From contig NZ_JBOJLM010000008.1 of assembly GCF_050750585.1 (NCBI RefSeq), forward strand, positions 137,974 to 201,973: DNA of 64,000 nt, given 5' to 3'. The notes under the pieces are model-generated. The model searched no databases. It worked only from the letters and a program-made list of their open reading frames with translations, and was not told the DNA's origin. This stretch comes from Salinimicrobium sp050750585 (lineage in GTDB: Bacteria > Bacteroidota > Bacteroidia > Flavobacteriales > Flavobacteriaceae). Positions 14,038 to 22,512 of this stretch are shown piece after piece (positions within the stretch are counted from its first letter, which is position 1; the number at the start of each line of letters is the position of its first letter). A program made the translations under genes and the position numbers.

Positions 14038-16457
14038 CCCGAAAGTGCATCAATGGCCTTTTCTATATCAATCCCTTTTTCAAGTACAGCTTTAAAGAGA
14101 TCAGGCTTTTCCTGAATCCTGGCCGGCATGGTTTTTATAGTAAAATCTTTCATGTCAAGGCCAGGTTGCACTTCATGCCACTCAAGTGGCGCCGAAACCG
14201 TCGCTCCCGGTTTGGGACGGACACAATATGGGGCAGCAAGGGTCTGCCCTTTTCTGTTCTGAAGAAAATCCAGGTAGATCTTATCTTTCCGCTTTTTTAC
14301 ATTGCGTTCCATTGAGGTGAGATCGGGAAGTTTCTCCTGAATAAAATAGCACAAAATTTTCGTAAAATCCCGAGCTTCGTCATAAGTATATTTCGCGCCC
14401 AGCGGAATATAAATATGGATTCCGCTGGAGCCTGAAGTTTTAGGGTAACCCACTATTTTAGCTTTGTCCAGCACTACTTTTGCAGCCTGCGCCACCTCTA
14501 TCACCTCTTCAAAAGTGTTCTTTTCTGAAGGATCTATATCAATTACCGTGAAATCTGGGTGAAGCAGATTCTGAACCCTTGAGTTCCACGGATTGATCTC
14601 AATACATCCCAAATTAGCCATATAAATGAGACTGGCTTCATTCTGGCACATAATGTACTCCAATTCCCGGTTGTTGTGCTTTGAAAATACCTTGGTAGAT
14701 TCCAGCCAGTACGGGAAAATACCCGCTGTATCTTTCTGGTAGAAACCCTCTTCCAGGATGCCGTTGGGATGCCGGTGTAGATTCTGCGGCCTGTCCTTCA
14801 AAAATGGCAAAATCGCATCACTTATTTGCAGGTAATATTCTATGAGATCGTATTTTCTCAATCCCAACTTTGGCCAGTAAACCTTGTCGAGATTGCTAAT
14901 GGGCACAGATATTCCTCCAATCTCTAGCGTATTCTCTTCCTTTTTTGCTGCGGGCTTGTGCTTAGGAACCCGGGCAGTTTTTTCCTTTGTTATCTCCTTC
15001 GGAAGTTTATCCATCCGCAGGCCTTTAAAAGAAGGATGCCGCATATTTCCGCTACGGGTCCATTCAGAAAAAGTGACTTCACAGATCAATTCCGGAGTAA
15101 GCCAGGTGGGCTTTCGTCCTTTTAATGAAGGCTTCTTCTTAAAAGGCGTGGCCCTGGTCACCATCTTCTGGAATTTATCGTAAAGTTCCTTTTTATCATC
15201 CTCACTAAAACCCGTGCCGCAGTTGCCAATATAAACTAGCTCTTCCCCTTTATTCATGCCCAGGATCAGAGATCCAAACGGTCCTCCTTTATCTGAATCT
15301 GTGTACCCGCAGATCAATGCTTCCTGGCTTTCAAAAGCTTTTATCTTGAGCCATTTATCACTCCTGGAACCGGGAAGGTACTGGGAATCGGCTTTTTTGG
15401 CAATCACGCCTTCCATTCCCATTTCCACTGCCTGCTCAAAAAAGGCCTTTCCAATGCTCTCTACATGATCACAGTAATATACCTGCGGAATATCTTCTAT
15501 CACCTCCTGAATTAAACTTTTTCTTTCGGAAAGAGGCAGGTGCATAATATTGTGCCCGTTTAGGTACAACAGGTCAAAAACGTAATATCTCAGCTCTCCT
15601 GAAGGTGCTTTCTGGTAATTCTGAAGTTTTTGAAAAACAGGTTTTCCGCTCTCATCAAGCGCTACTACTTCCCCATCAAGCACCGCATCATGCGGAATAT
15701 TCTTTAGGTGCTCATAAATTTCCCGGAACTTGGCTTTAAAAGAAATTCCATTCCTGGAGTACAGGTCTACCTTCCCTTTTTGAATATTGGCCAAAGCGCG
15801 ATATCCATCCCACTTTAATTCAAAAATCCAGTTGGCCTTATTAAAGATCTCCTTTGCTTTTGTGGCGAGCATGGGCTTGATCAATTCATTTACTTCAAGC
15901 TGTTTTACCTTTTCTTTACTGGCGTGTTCGCTAAGGTTTTCGGCGTCATAACTTAAATCTGTAGAAAAATCATCAGCCTTCTTGATAAGCAACCATTGAT
16001 TGTCTTTTTCACCACCTCGTCGGGTATGCACCAGTGCAAAAGTTCCTTTTATTTTGGTGCCAAAAAAGGTGATTTTAAGATCCCCTTTTTTCAGCATTTT
16101 AAGCAGGTCTTCTTCCCCTCCGCCACCAGATGCCTCATAAGAACCTTCATCCCAAATACTCATCTCCCCTGCTCCATAATTTCCCTTGGGAATTGTTCCT
16201 TTAAAAGTGAGGTATTTTATAGGGTGGTCTTCGGTCATGATTGCCAGCCGCTTATCGGCAGGGTTCATAGATGGACCTTTGGGTACGGCCCAGCTCTTTA
16301 GTACGCCTTCCATCTCCAGGCGCAGGTCGTAATGCAGGCGGGTTGCCCTGTGCCGCTGAATCACGAACCTAAACTTCCCTCCATTCTTTTCATAAGCAGC
16401 ATCGGGTTCGGGAGTTTTTTGAAAATCTCTTTTTTTGATGTACTCGTCAAGTGCCAT
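14034..16457 (-). CDS. ligD: ATP-dependent DNA ligase D (phosphoesterase-ligase-polymerase)
   Basis: An 807-residue three-domain NHEJ enzyme. Residues about 1-185 are the 3'-phosphoesterase (RHRATRLHYDLRLE with its His and Asp, then PKGNYGAGEM). Residues about 190-510 are the ligase with nucleotidyl lysine K215 in ELKWDGYR and an OB-fold tail. Residues about 525-807 are the primase-like polymerase with the metal-binding VIDIDPSE motif. The domain order matches the Pseudomonas LigD. It directly follows ku, with stop and start sharing bases (TAATG), so the whole bacterial NHEJ machine is one operon. Confidence 0.96.
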   Translation of the reverse strand: MALDEYIKKRDFQKTPEPDAAYEKNGGKFRFVIQRHRATRLHYDLRLEMEGVLKSWAVPKGPSMNPADKRLAIMTEDHPIKYLTFKGTIPKGNYGAGEMSIWDEGSYEASGGGGEEDLLKMLKKGDLKITFFGTKIKGTFALVHTRRGGEKDNQWLLIKKADDFSTDLSYDAENLSEHASKEKVKQLEVNELIKPMLATKAKEIFNKANWIFELKWDGYRALANIQKGKVDLYSRNGISFKAKFREIYEHLKNIPHDAVLDGEVVALDESGKPVFQKLQNYQKAPSGELRYYVFDLLYLNGHNIMHLPLSERKSLIQEVIEDIPQVYYCDHVESIGKAFFEQAVEMGMEGVIAKKADSQYLPGSRSDKWLKIKAFESQEALICGYTDSDKGGPFGSLILGMNKGEELVYIGNCGTGFSEDDKKELYDKFQKMVTRATPFKKKPSLKGRKPTWLTPELICEVTFSEWTRSGNMRHPSFKGLRMDKLPKEITKEKTARVPKHKPAAKKEENTLEIGGISVPISNLDKVYWPKLGLRKYDLIEYYLQISDAILPFLKDRPQNLHRHPNGILEEGFYQKDTAGIFPYWLESTKVFSKHNNRELEYIMCQNEASLIYMANLGCIEINPWNSRVQNLLHPDFTVIDIDPSEKNTFEEVIEVAQAAKVVLDKAKIVGYPKTSGSSGIHIYIPLGAKYTYDEARDFTKILCYFIQEKLPDLTSMERNVKKRKDKIYLDFLQNRKGQTLAAPYCVRPKPGATVSAPLEWHEVQPGLDMKDFTIKTMPARIQEKPDLFKAVLEKGIDIEKAIDALSG

Positions 16458-17236
16458 TAGGAAGCTTTAGTTTTTTTCTTCTTTTTATCAAGACTTGCCT
16501 TTAACTGCGCCATAAGATCTGTTGCAGGAGTGGCTTTTGACTCAAATTTTTCGGTTTTGGTTTTCTTACCGCCAGTCTTCGCCTTAATGATCTTTAAGAG
16601 TTGATCGTTATAGACATCTTTATACTTTTCAAAATCGAATTCTTCAGTATATTGTTCAATGAGCGATTTGGCCATATCAATTTCCTTTTTGGAAACTTTG
16701 GTATCGGGAAGTTTTAGCTCGGTAGGGTCGCGTATCTCATCAGCAAACCTAATCACATGCAGCACGAGAGCATCTTTATATACCCCAACAAGGCTAAGGT
16801 TCTCTTTGGCACGCATTACAAAGGTGGCCACGCCCAGCTTTCCTGTATCCTTTAAAGCAGCTTTTAAAAGATTATATGATTTCTCCCCATCCTTTTGAGG
16901 CTCCAGGAAATACGGCTTTTTAAAGAGCACATCGGCCACATCCTTTTCTTCAATGAATTCTTCAATGTCTATGGTGCGGGATTTCTTCATATTGGCCTTG
17001 TCAAAATCCTCTTTCTCCAGCACAATATAAGAATCGTCTTCCAGGTAGCCCTTTACAATATCCTTCCACTCCACTTCTTCACCCGTCACTTCATTCACTC
17101 GTTTGTATCGTATCCTGGCGTGGTCATTCTTATCGAGCATGTCGAGATCGAGCTTTCTTTCTTCACTGCCCGAGTACATTTTAATAGGGATAGTCACTAA
17201 ACCAAAACTTATTGAGCCGTTCCAGATTGACCTCAT
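16457..17236 (-). CDS. ku: Non-homologous end joining protein Ku
   Basis: A 259-residue Ku homologue that binds double-strand ends and recruits LigD. It begins with the family signature MRSIWNGSISFGLVTIPIKMY and keeps the core beta-barrel, including the PYFLEPQKDGEKSYNLL segment. The C-terminal about 45 residues are Lys-rich and variable, as is usual; this tail contacts DNA and LigD. A single Ku gene implies a homodimer. The 230-base spacer upstream is shared with a divergent SDR gene. Confidence 0.96.
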   Translation of the reverse strand: MRSIWNGSISFGLVTIPIKMYSGSEERKLDLDMLDKNDHARIRYKRVNEVTGEEVEWKDIVKGYLEDDSYIVLEKEDFDKANMKKSRTIDIEEFIEEKDVADVLFKKPYFLEPQKDGEKSYNLLKAALKDTGKLGVATFVMRAKENLSLVGVYKDALVLHVIRFADEIRDPTELKLPDTKVSKKEIDMAKSLIEQYTEEFDFEKYKDVYNDQLLKIIKAKTGGKKTKTEKFESKATPATDLMAQLKASLDKKKKKTKAS

Positions 17237-17467
17237 AATTTGAAGAGTTTTAATTGATATACTACAAGATACCCGATTTTCTATTTATACCCGAAGTATT
17301 AGCATTGTCTTAACGAGCACACCCCTCTATAGCCTGCAAGGCGTTAAGATTTGAGAAAAAAACAGCTAAAGCTTTCTTAATCATTTTGTTGCAGCATCAA
17401 AAAGAAACTAACTTAGAAAATCACGGTTTGCCAACTTACAGCAGGCCGTAAAACAAAAAAATTGAAA

Positions 17468-18325
17468 ATGAATAGACTGGAAAAGAAAGTAGCGATTATA
17501 ACCGGTGGAGCCACGGGAATTGGGGAAGCCATTTCTAAGAAATTTGCAGCCGAAGGAGCCGAAGTTCTTGTAGTGGGAATGCCGCAAGATCCGGTAAAAG
17601 AAGTGATTGATGACATCAAGGAATCTAAAGGAAAAGCCATAGGTTATTCTGCCGATATTTCTTCGGAAGAAAACGCCAAAGATGCTGTAGAAACTGCCGT
17701 AAAACACTTCGGCCGTATCGACATACTCATCAATAATGCAGGTGTTTATCCTGAAGTAAATACAATAGACCAATATTCTCCTGAAGCCTTTGACAACCTT
17801 CTGAAGAACAACCTGAGAACGGCATTTTTAATGACCAAATATGCCATCCCACATTTACAGAAGTCGCAGGGCTGCATTGTTTCAGCAGGATCGGAAGCAG
17901 GGAAAATTGGTATCCCCAGTGTCACGCCCTACGGTGGCACAAAAGGATTTATGCACGCCTTTATGAAAGGAGTCGCAGCCGAACAGGCAAAGAACGGAAT
18001 TAGGGCAAACTGTGTTGCTCCCGGCCCTATCGATACCGCGTGGACGCACAAAGAAACTAGTGATATCACCAAAAAAATAGAAAAACAAATGATGAGCGCC
18101 ACACCCCTTGGCCGCCGTGGCACACCCGAAGAAATTGCCAATGTGTACCTCTTCCTGGCATCCGATGAAGCTTCTTACGTCACCGGCGCCGTTTACTCTG
18201 CCGATGGAGGGATCACTATTGGAAAAGGCCCGGTTGGAGATGAAGTGCCCTCTAAACTGAAGAAAGAACCTAAAGGAAATCTAAAACTAAAGCACCAAAT
18301 GGACGGTGCAACAAACATGCGATAA
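17468..18325 (+). CDS. SDR-family oxidoreductase
   Basis: A 285-residue classical short-chain dehydrogenase/reductase. The cofactor loop TGGATGIG lies near residues 12-19, NNAG near 88-91, and the catalytic Ser...YGGTK (Tyr-x-x-x-Lys) near 145-165; the C-terminal region ends in an extra basic tail beyond the usual 250 residues. I use ATG 17468 although a TTG lies six bases upstream in frame. The next gene, a flavodoxin-like reductase, starts three bases after the stop, so the two form an operon. Substrate unknown; such pairs are often stress-linked. Confidence 0.9.
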   Translation: MNRLEKKVAIITGGATGIGEAISKKFAAEGAEVLVVGMPQDPVKEVIDDIKESKGKAIGYSADISSEENAKDAVETAVKHFGRIDILINNAGVYPEVNTIDQYSPEAFDNLLKNNLRTAFLMTKYAIPHLQKSQGCIVSAGSEAGKIGIPSVTPYGGTKGFMHAFMKGVAAEQAKNGIRANCVAPGPIDTAWTHKETSDITKKIEKQMMSATPLGRRGTPEEIANVYLFLASDEASYVTGAVYSADGGITIGKGPVGDEVPSKLKKEPKGNLKLKHQMDGATNMR

Positions 18326-18328
18326 ATT

Positions 18329-18988
18329 ATGTCTCTAAAAGCAATATTTTTAAACTGTACCCTCAAAAAATCACCCGAAACCTCCAACACTTCTGCCTTT
18401 ATCAAACAGGCCGAAAAGATCTTCACCGATCTTGAGGTTGAAACCGAAGAAATAAGGGTCATAGACCACAATATAAAATTCGGAAATACTTCTGATGAAG
18501 GGGAAGGCGATGACTGGCCAAAAATCCTGAAAAAGATCAAAGAGAGCGACATCATGATCCTCGCTACTCCAATCTGGCGGGGCGACCGCAGTGCTGTGGC
18601 TAAATTGGTAGCCGAAAGATTTGATGGTATTTGGAGCGAAGCCGATGAAGAGACGGGACAGTACCCTACCTTCAACAAAGTTGGCGGAGTAATGGTTGAC
18701 GGTAATGAAGATGGTGCCAAAAAAGCCATTTCCAGCATTTGTTTCGACCTTTCTGAACACGGCTTTACAATTCCTGTAAACGCCTTTAGCTACTACGTAG
18801 GCAAGGCAGGCCCGGGTCCGGCTTATATCGAGGCCAAAGGCGACCGGCATTTTTTCACCAACCGCAACCTCTATCACATGGTTCACAACCTGGTGCACGT
18901 GGCAAAAGTGCTTAAAGAAAAACCTTACAAAACCAACGTGAACGAATTAAAAAAGCAAGCTGAAAAAGTAAGCGACACCGATAAATAA
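18329..18988 (+). CDS. Flavodoxin-family NAD(P)H-dependent FMN reductase
   Basis: A 219-residue flavodoxin-fold protein. The N-terminal LNCTLKKSPETSNT loop corresponds to the FMN-phosphate loop, and ATPIWRGDRSAVAK (about 78-92) to the loop over the isoalloxazine ring, as in NADPH-dependent FMN reductases and WrbA-like proteins. It sits three bases behind an SDR gene and 33 before a small membrane protein. Likely a quinone or flavin reductase; exact substrate not deducible. Confidence 0.86.
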   Translation: MSLKAIFLNCTLKKSPETSNTSAFIKQAEKIFTDLEVETEEIRVIDHNIKFGNTSDEGEGDDWPKILKKIKESDIMILATPIWRGDRSAVAKLVAERFDGIWSEADEETGQYPTFNKVGGVMVDGNEDGAKKAISSICFDLSEHGFTIPVNAFSYYVGKAGPGPAYIEAKGDRHFFTNRNLYHMVHNLVHVAKVLKEKPYKTNVNELKKQAEKVSDTDK

Positions 18989-19021
18989 ATAATCACAAAC
19001 CCATTCGTAAAAACAACCAAT

Positions 19022-19378
19022 ATGTTAAGCTGGCTAATACATATCATCATTGACGCCGCTGTGCTCCTAATCGCAGCAAAAATGTTTCCTAAAGTAGAAC
19101 TCAAAGGCTGGAAAACTGCCCTTGTAGTCGCACTGCTTATTGGGGTTCTAAGCTTTTTCTTAAGCTGGATTCTTACTGCTGTGCTCAATATCGCCACTTT
19201 AGGAATCTTCTATTTCCTCGGATTAGGATTTATTACCAGGATCATCGCCTATGCGATCATCATTGAACTGGCCGATAAACTGAGTACAGGCTTCAAAACC
19301 CACGGTTTCATGCCTTCCTTATGGCTGGCAATAATTATAGCTGTAGTGGGCTCTCTTGTAGACTGGATCATTCTATAA
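19022..19378 (+). CDS. Phage holin-family membrane protein (4-TM, PF04020-like)
   Basis: A 118-residue, very hydrophobic protein with four predicted membrane helices (about 3-20, 32-52, 57-80, 98-117). The short polar turn NIATLGIFYFLGLG with conserved glycines is typical of the small cellular family named after mycobacteriophage holins. No lysin, phage gene or toxin partner is nearby, so a lytic role is unlikely. It ends a probable three-gene unit with the SDR and flavin reductase and is followed by a terminator. Confidence 0.8.
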   Translation: MLSWLIHIIIDAAVLLIAAKMFPKVELKGWKTALVVALLIGVLSFFLSWILTAVLNIATLGIFYFLGLGFITRIIAYAIIIELADKLSTGFKTHGFMPSLWLAIIIAVVGSLVDWIIL

Positions 19379-19398
19379 ATTGAGGTCTCAAAAATGAC

Positions 19399-19430
19399 AA
19401 ATCCCGCCGAATTTTTTGGCCGGATTTTTT
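19399..19430 (+). terminator. Terminator behind the holin-like gene
   Basis: AAATCCCGCC pairs with GGCCGGATTT (one mismatch) around a GAATTTTTT loop, followed by a run of T. It lies 20 bases after the stop codon. Confidence 0.75.
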
Positions 19431-19459
19431 GTTTGTGGTTTTGTGGTTATTTGTTTGTG

Positions 19460-19561
19460 GTTTTATTTGGCCACGAATTCACGAATTGTTTATTTGGGGT
19501 TGATATTATCCCCGGGTTGAAACCCTGGGCTAGAAATCTACCGCCCCTACGGAGTTATTAA
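19460..19561. repeat. REP/MITE-like intergenic sequence
   Basis: The stretch contains GGCCACGAATTCACGAATT (from 19469) and then CCCGGGTTGAAACCCTGGG (from 19511), a hairpin of about 7 bp, followed by CTACCGCCCCTACGGAG. I recall sequences of this kind as repeated intergenic units in many Bacteroidota genomes. Only one copy is in this window, so repetition cannot be shown here. Confidence 0.4.
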
Positions 19562-19606
19562 GTATGATTTTTGGAATTTAGTGCCTGGAATTTAGTACTT
19601 AAAAAT

Positions 19607-20689
19607 TTATTCCCTTTTCGCTCTAAGGTACTGGTTTGGCCAGGGAGTCTCAGCTTTTAATGCGGCAGCGGCTTCCAGCGGGAAGTAAGGATTCCGCAGC
19701 AATTCCCTGCCCAGCAGTATAATATCAGCCTGTTCCTGCTGCAGCACCTCTTCTGCTTCCTGAGGCGTGGTGATCAGACCTACTGCAGCCGCCATGATCC
19801 CTGATTCTTTCTTTATTTTTTCTGAAAATGGTACCTGGTATTTCTTTGCTACCGGAATGCTCACCCCGGGCACAAGTCCGCCCGAAGAACAATCTATCAC
19901 ATCAACTCCTTCTTCTTTAAGCCGTTTTGCAAGTTCCACCGATTCCTCTTCATTCCAGCCTCCTGCAGCCCAATCGGTAGCAGAAATCCTCACGAATAGC
20001 GGGAGATCTTCTGGCCAGCTTTCTTTCACGGCCCGCGTAACTTCCAGCAAGAGCCTTATCCGGTTTTCAAAAGATCCGCCGTAGTTATCGGTTCTATGGT
20101 TGCTTAACGGAGACAGAAATTGGTGCAGCAAATATCCATGGGCAGCATGAATTTCGAGCACTTTAAAGCCTGCCAAAAATGCCCTTTTTGAAGCCTCTTT
20201 AAAATCGGAGATCACCTTCTCGATTCCTTCGGAATTCAATGCTTCCGGCTCTGGGTTATCATCATAAAAAGGAATTTCTGAGGGAGCTACCGGTTGCCAG
20301 CCACCCTCATTTTCGGAAAGAAACTTCCCGCCCTGCCAGGGACTGCTGGTAGAAGCTTTTCTCCCGGCATGAGCCAGCTGTATGCCCGGAACACTTCCCT
20401 GGCTCTCCAAAAATGCCGTTATTTCCTTCAGTTTTTCTACGTGTTCATCCTGCCAAATCCCCAGGTCATCGGGCGTGATACGGGCTTCGGGAGAAACCGC
20501 GGTAGCTTCAGATATTACAAGCCCTGCCCCGCCGCTTGCACGGGTTCCCAGGTGTACAAGGTGCCAGTTATTGGCAAAACCGTCTTTGCTACTATACATG
20601 CACATGGGAGAAACCCCAATTCGGTTTTTAAATGTTATAGATTTTATTTTGAGTGGCTCAAAGAGCCGGGGAGATTTACTGTTGTTCAT
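19607..20689 (-). CDS. NADH:flavin oxidoreductase, old yellow enzyme (YqjM-like)
   Basis: A TIM-barrel FMN enzyme of about 360 residues that reduces activated C=C bonds with NAD(P)H. Signs are VSPMCMYSS near the N-terminus, HAGRKAS, HAAHGYLLHQFLSP with the FMN-contacting residues, and the GGSFENR-R motif. The Cys in PMCMYS is characteristic of the thermophilic/YqjM-like class. Start codons are available at 20725, 20707 and 20689; I use 20689 because the encoded NNSKSPRLFEPLKI corresponds to the usual family N-terminus, and TACTTTTG directly before 20707 resembles a -7 element. It stands alone. Confidence 0.9.
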   Translation of the reverse strand: MNNSKSPRLFEPLKIKSITFKNRIGVSPMCMYSSKDGFANNWHLVHLGTRASGGAGLVISEATAVSPEARITPDDLGIWQDEHVEKLKEITAFLESQGSVPGIQLAHAGRKASTSSPWQGGKFLSENEGGWQPVAPSEIPFYDDNPEPEALNSEGIEKVISDFKEASKRAFLAGFKVLEIHAAHGYLLHQFLSPLSNHRTDNYGGSFENRIRLLLEVTRAVKESWPEDLPLFVRISATDWAAGGWNEEESVELAKRLKEEGVDVIDCSSGGLVPGVSIPVAKKYQVPFSEKIKKESGIMAAAVGLITTPQEAEEVLQQEQADIILLGRELLRNPYFPLEAAAALKAETPWPNQYLRAKRE

Positions 20690-20801
20690 ATAAAGGGTAT
20701 TTTCCATCAAAAGTAGCAAAAACACTACCGTCGGGTTAGCTGCTCTTATAGTAAATTAAGATCTATAGATCAGCCAAATTGATACGCTTCAGCAAAAGCT
20801 C

Positions 20802-20822
20802 CTCAAAAATGCCATTTTTGAG
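20802..20822. repeat. Dispersed palindrome copy between divergent genes
   Basis: CTC-AAAAATG-C-CATTTTT-GAG gives perfect 10-bp arms around 20812. It lies between the divergent old yellow enzyme and xseA genes, 55 bases before xseA. That is upstream of both, so this copy cannot be a terminator for either. Confidence 0.65.
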
Positions 20823-20876
20823 ACAATAGTTTTTAAGATAGATATTTTGCAATATCTTAGCTTGTAAGATTAAGCT

Positions 20877-22127
20877 ATGCCTGCCAAACAAGTTTTCCCG
20901 CTGTCCAAGCTTACCGAAGCTATTGAGAATGTGATAAACAGTCATTGCAGCAAGGTGGTATGGGTAAAAGCCGAAATTGTAAAACTGAATCATTACCCAC
21001 ACACCGGTCACTGCTACCCCGATCTCGTCGAGAAAAAGGACGGAAAGATCATCGCCGAACTCAGAGGTAATATCTGGAAATCTAACTTTGATCTTATCAA
21101 TAACAAATTCAGAAATGTTTTAAATGAAGATCTTCGCGATGATATGACGGTTGTAGTGCAGGCAACGGTCACCTTCCATTCGGTTTACGGACTGGCGCTG
21201 AACATTCTCGACATAGACCCCGAATACACTTTGGGAGAACTGGCCAAACAACGTGCAGAGGCTATAAAAAAACTCATTGCCGAAGACATTTTTGACGCCA
21301 ATAAACAACAGCTGCTCCCACAACTTCCCAAGACCATTGCAATAATTTCGGTGAATAGCAGTAAAGGCTATCAGGATTTTATCAATGTAATTGAGAACAA
21401 CCCCTGGGGCTATCAATTTCAGTATAAACTTTTTCCTGCCATTTTACAGGGAGAAAGGGCTGTGACCACCATTAGTGCGCAGTTGGAGAAAATAAAGCAT
21501 CATAAAAAGGTGTTTGACGCCGTGGCTATTATTCGGGGAGGCGGCGGCGAAATAGGTCTTAGCTGTTACGATAATTACCACCTGGCAAAGAAAATTGCCC
21601 AGTTCCCGATCCCAGTATTAACCGGCATTGGACATTCCACCAACGAGACCGTTAGTGAACTTGTGAGCTACAGGAGCTTTATTACGCCCACAAAAATAGC
21701 TGAATTCCTTCTTCAGGAGTTCCATAATTTCTCCCAGCCCCTCAGGGAAAATATTCAGAAAATAACCGCCGGTGCAAACCTGCTTTTTGAGAGGCAGGAA
21801 ACCCAGCTCTCGCGGGTATCCAGCTCCTTCGGTTTCTTAGCTAACAGGATAGTAGACCGGGAGAAAAACAGGCTCGCCTCCTTCAGGCAGACGATTACTT
21901 CAGAAAGTAAAGCGGTCATAAAATATGAAGCTGCCAATTTAAAGAATATCGCTACTTCAATAGAACTGCTGTCTCCAAAGAACATCATGAAAAGAGGTTT
22001 CAGCATAACCCGGAAAAACGGAAAGATCGTTACCAACTCGGCTACTTTAGCACCGGGAGATCTTGTAGAAACCGAATTCTTTGAAGGAAAAGCTTCCGCA
22101 GAAATAAAAAATACCGAAAGTAAATAA
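20877..22127 (+). CDS. xseA: Exodeoxyribonuclease VII large subunit
   Basis: A 416-residue nuclease subunit. Residues about 5-105 form the OB-fold that binds single-stranded DNA (VWVKAEIVKLNHYPHTGHCYPDLVEK region). The catalytic domain carries the family motifs IIRGGGGEIGLSCYDN and PVLTGIGHSTNETVSE, followed by a coiled-coil and the C-terminal RGFSITRKNGK segment. With XseB it degrades single-stranded DNA from both ends in the cytoplasm. The stop overlaps the xseB start (TAATG). Confidence 0.95.
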   Translation: MPAKQVFPLSKLTEAIENVINSHCSKVVWVKAEIVKLNHYPHTGHCYPDLVEKKDGKIIAELRGNIWKSNFDLINNKFRNVLNEDLRDDMTVVVQATVTFHSVYGLALNILDIDPEYTLGELAKQRAEAIKKLIAEDIFDANKQQLLPQLPKTIAIISVNSSKGYQDFINVIENNPWGYQFQYKLFPAILQGERAVTTISAQLEKIKHHKKVFDAVAIIRGGGGEIGLSCYDNYHLAKKIAQFPIPVLTGIGHSTNETVSELVSYRSFITPTKIAEFLLQEFHNFSQPLRENIQKITAGANLLFERQETQLSRVSSSFGFLANRIVDREKNRLASFRQTITSESKAVIKYEAANLKNIATSIELLSPKNIMKRGFSITRKNGKIVTNSATLAPGDLVETEFFEGKASAEIKNTESK

Positions 22128-22327
22128 TGGGAACAAAGATCACATACACCGAAGCTTTTACCGAATTACAGGAGATTGTAGGGGAAATGGAAAATGCCGA
22201 AATTGGCATTGATGAACTGGACGCAAAAGTAAAGCGTGCTTCTGCACTTCTTAAAATTTGCAGGGAAAAACTCTATAAAACCGAACAAAATGTGCTCGAA
22301 ACACTCAAAGCCATAGACCCGCAATAA
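22127..22327 (+). CDS. xseB: Exodeoxyribonuclease VII small subunit
   Basis: A 66-residue, mainly helical protein with the family pattern (TYTEAFTELQEIVGEME near the start, then an IDELDAKVKRA helix and a CREKL segment). Several XseB copies wrap the coiled-coil of XseA in the holoenzyme. It is translationally coupled to xseA by a one-base overlap, the standard arrangement. Confidence 0.93.
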   Translation: MGTKITYTEAFTELQEIVGEMENAEIGIDELDAKVKRASALLKICREKLYKTEQNVLETLKAIDPQ

Positions 22328-22512
22328 ACTGATAAGTATTGCTACGCTGCATTTTTAAATTTTTATTTGTAATTTGCCACTTGCTTTAGAAATTATAAAA
22401 AAATATACGTATTAAAGTAAATTCTCATCTCGATTTATCTGGTGATATAGCCGCCATAAATCAAATTTCGGTAGTTCCGCAATTACTGGAAGTTGTTTGT
22501 CGTACCACTAAA

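Noticed and set aside
19022..19378. Phage lysis gene
   Set aside because: The holin name is only a family label; there is no endolysin or other phage gene in the region.
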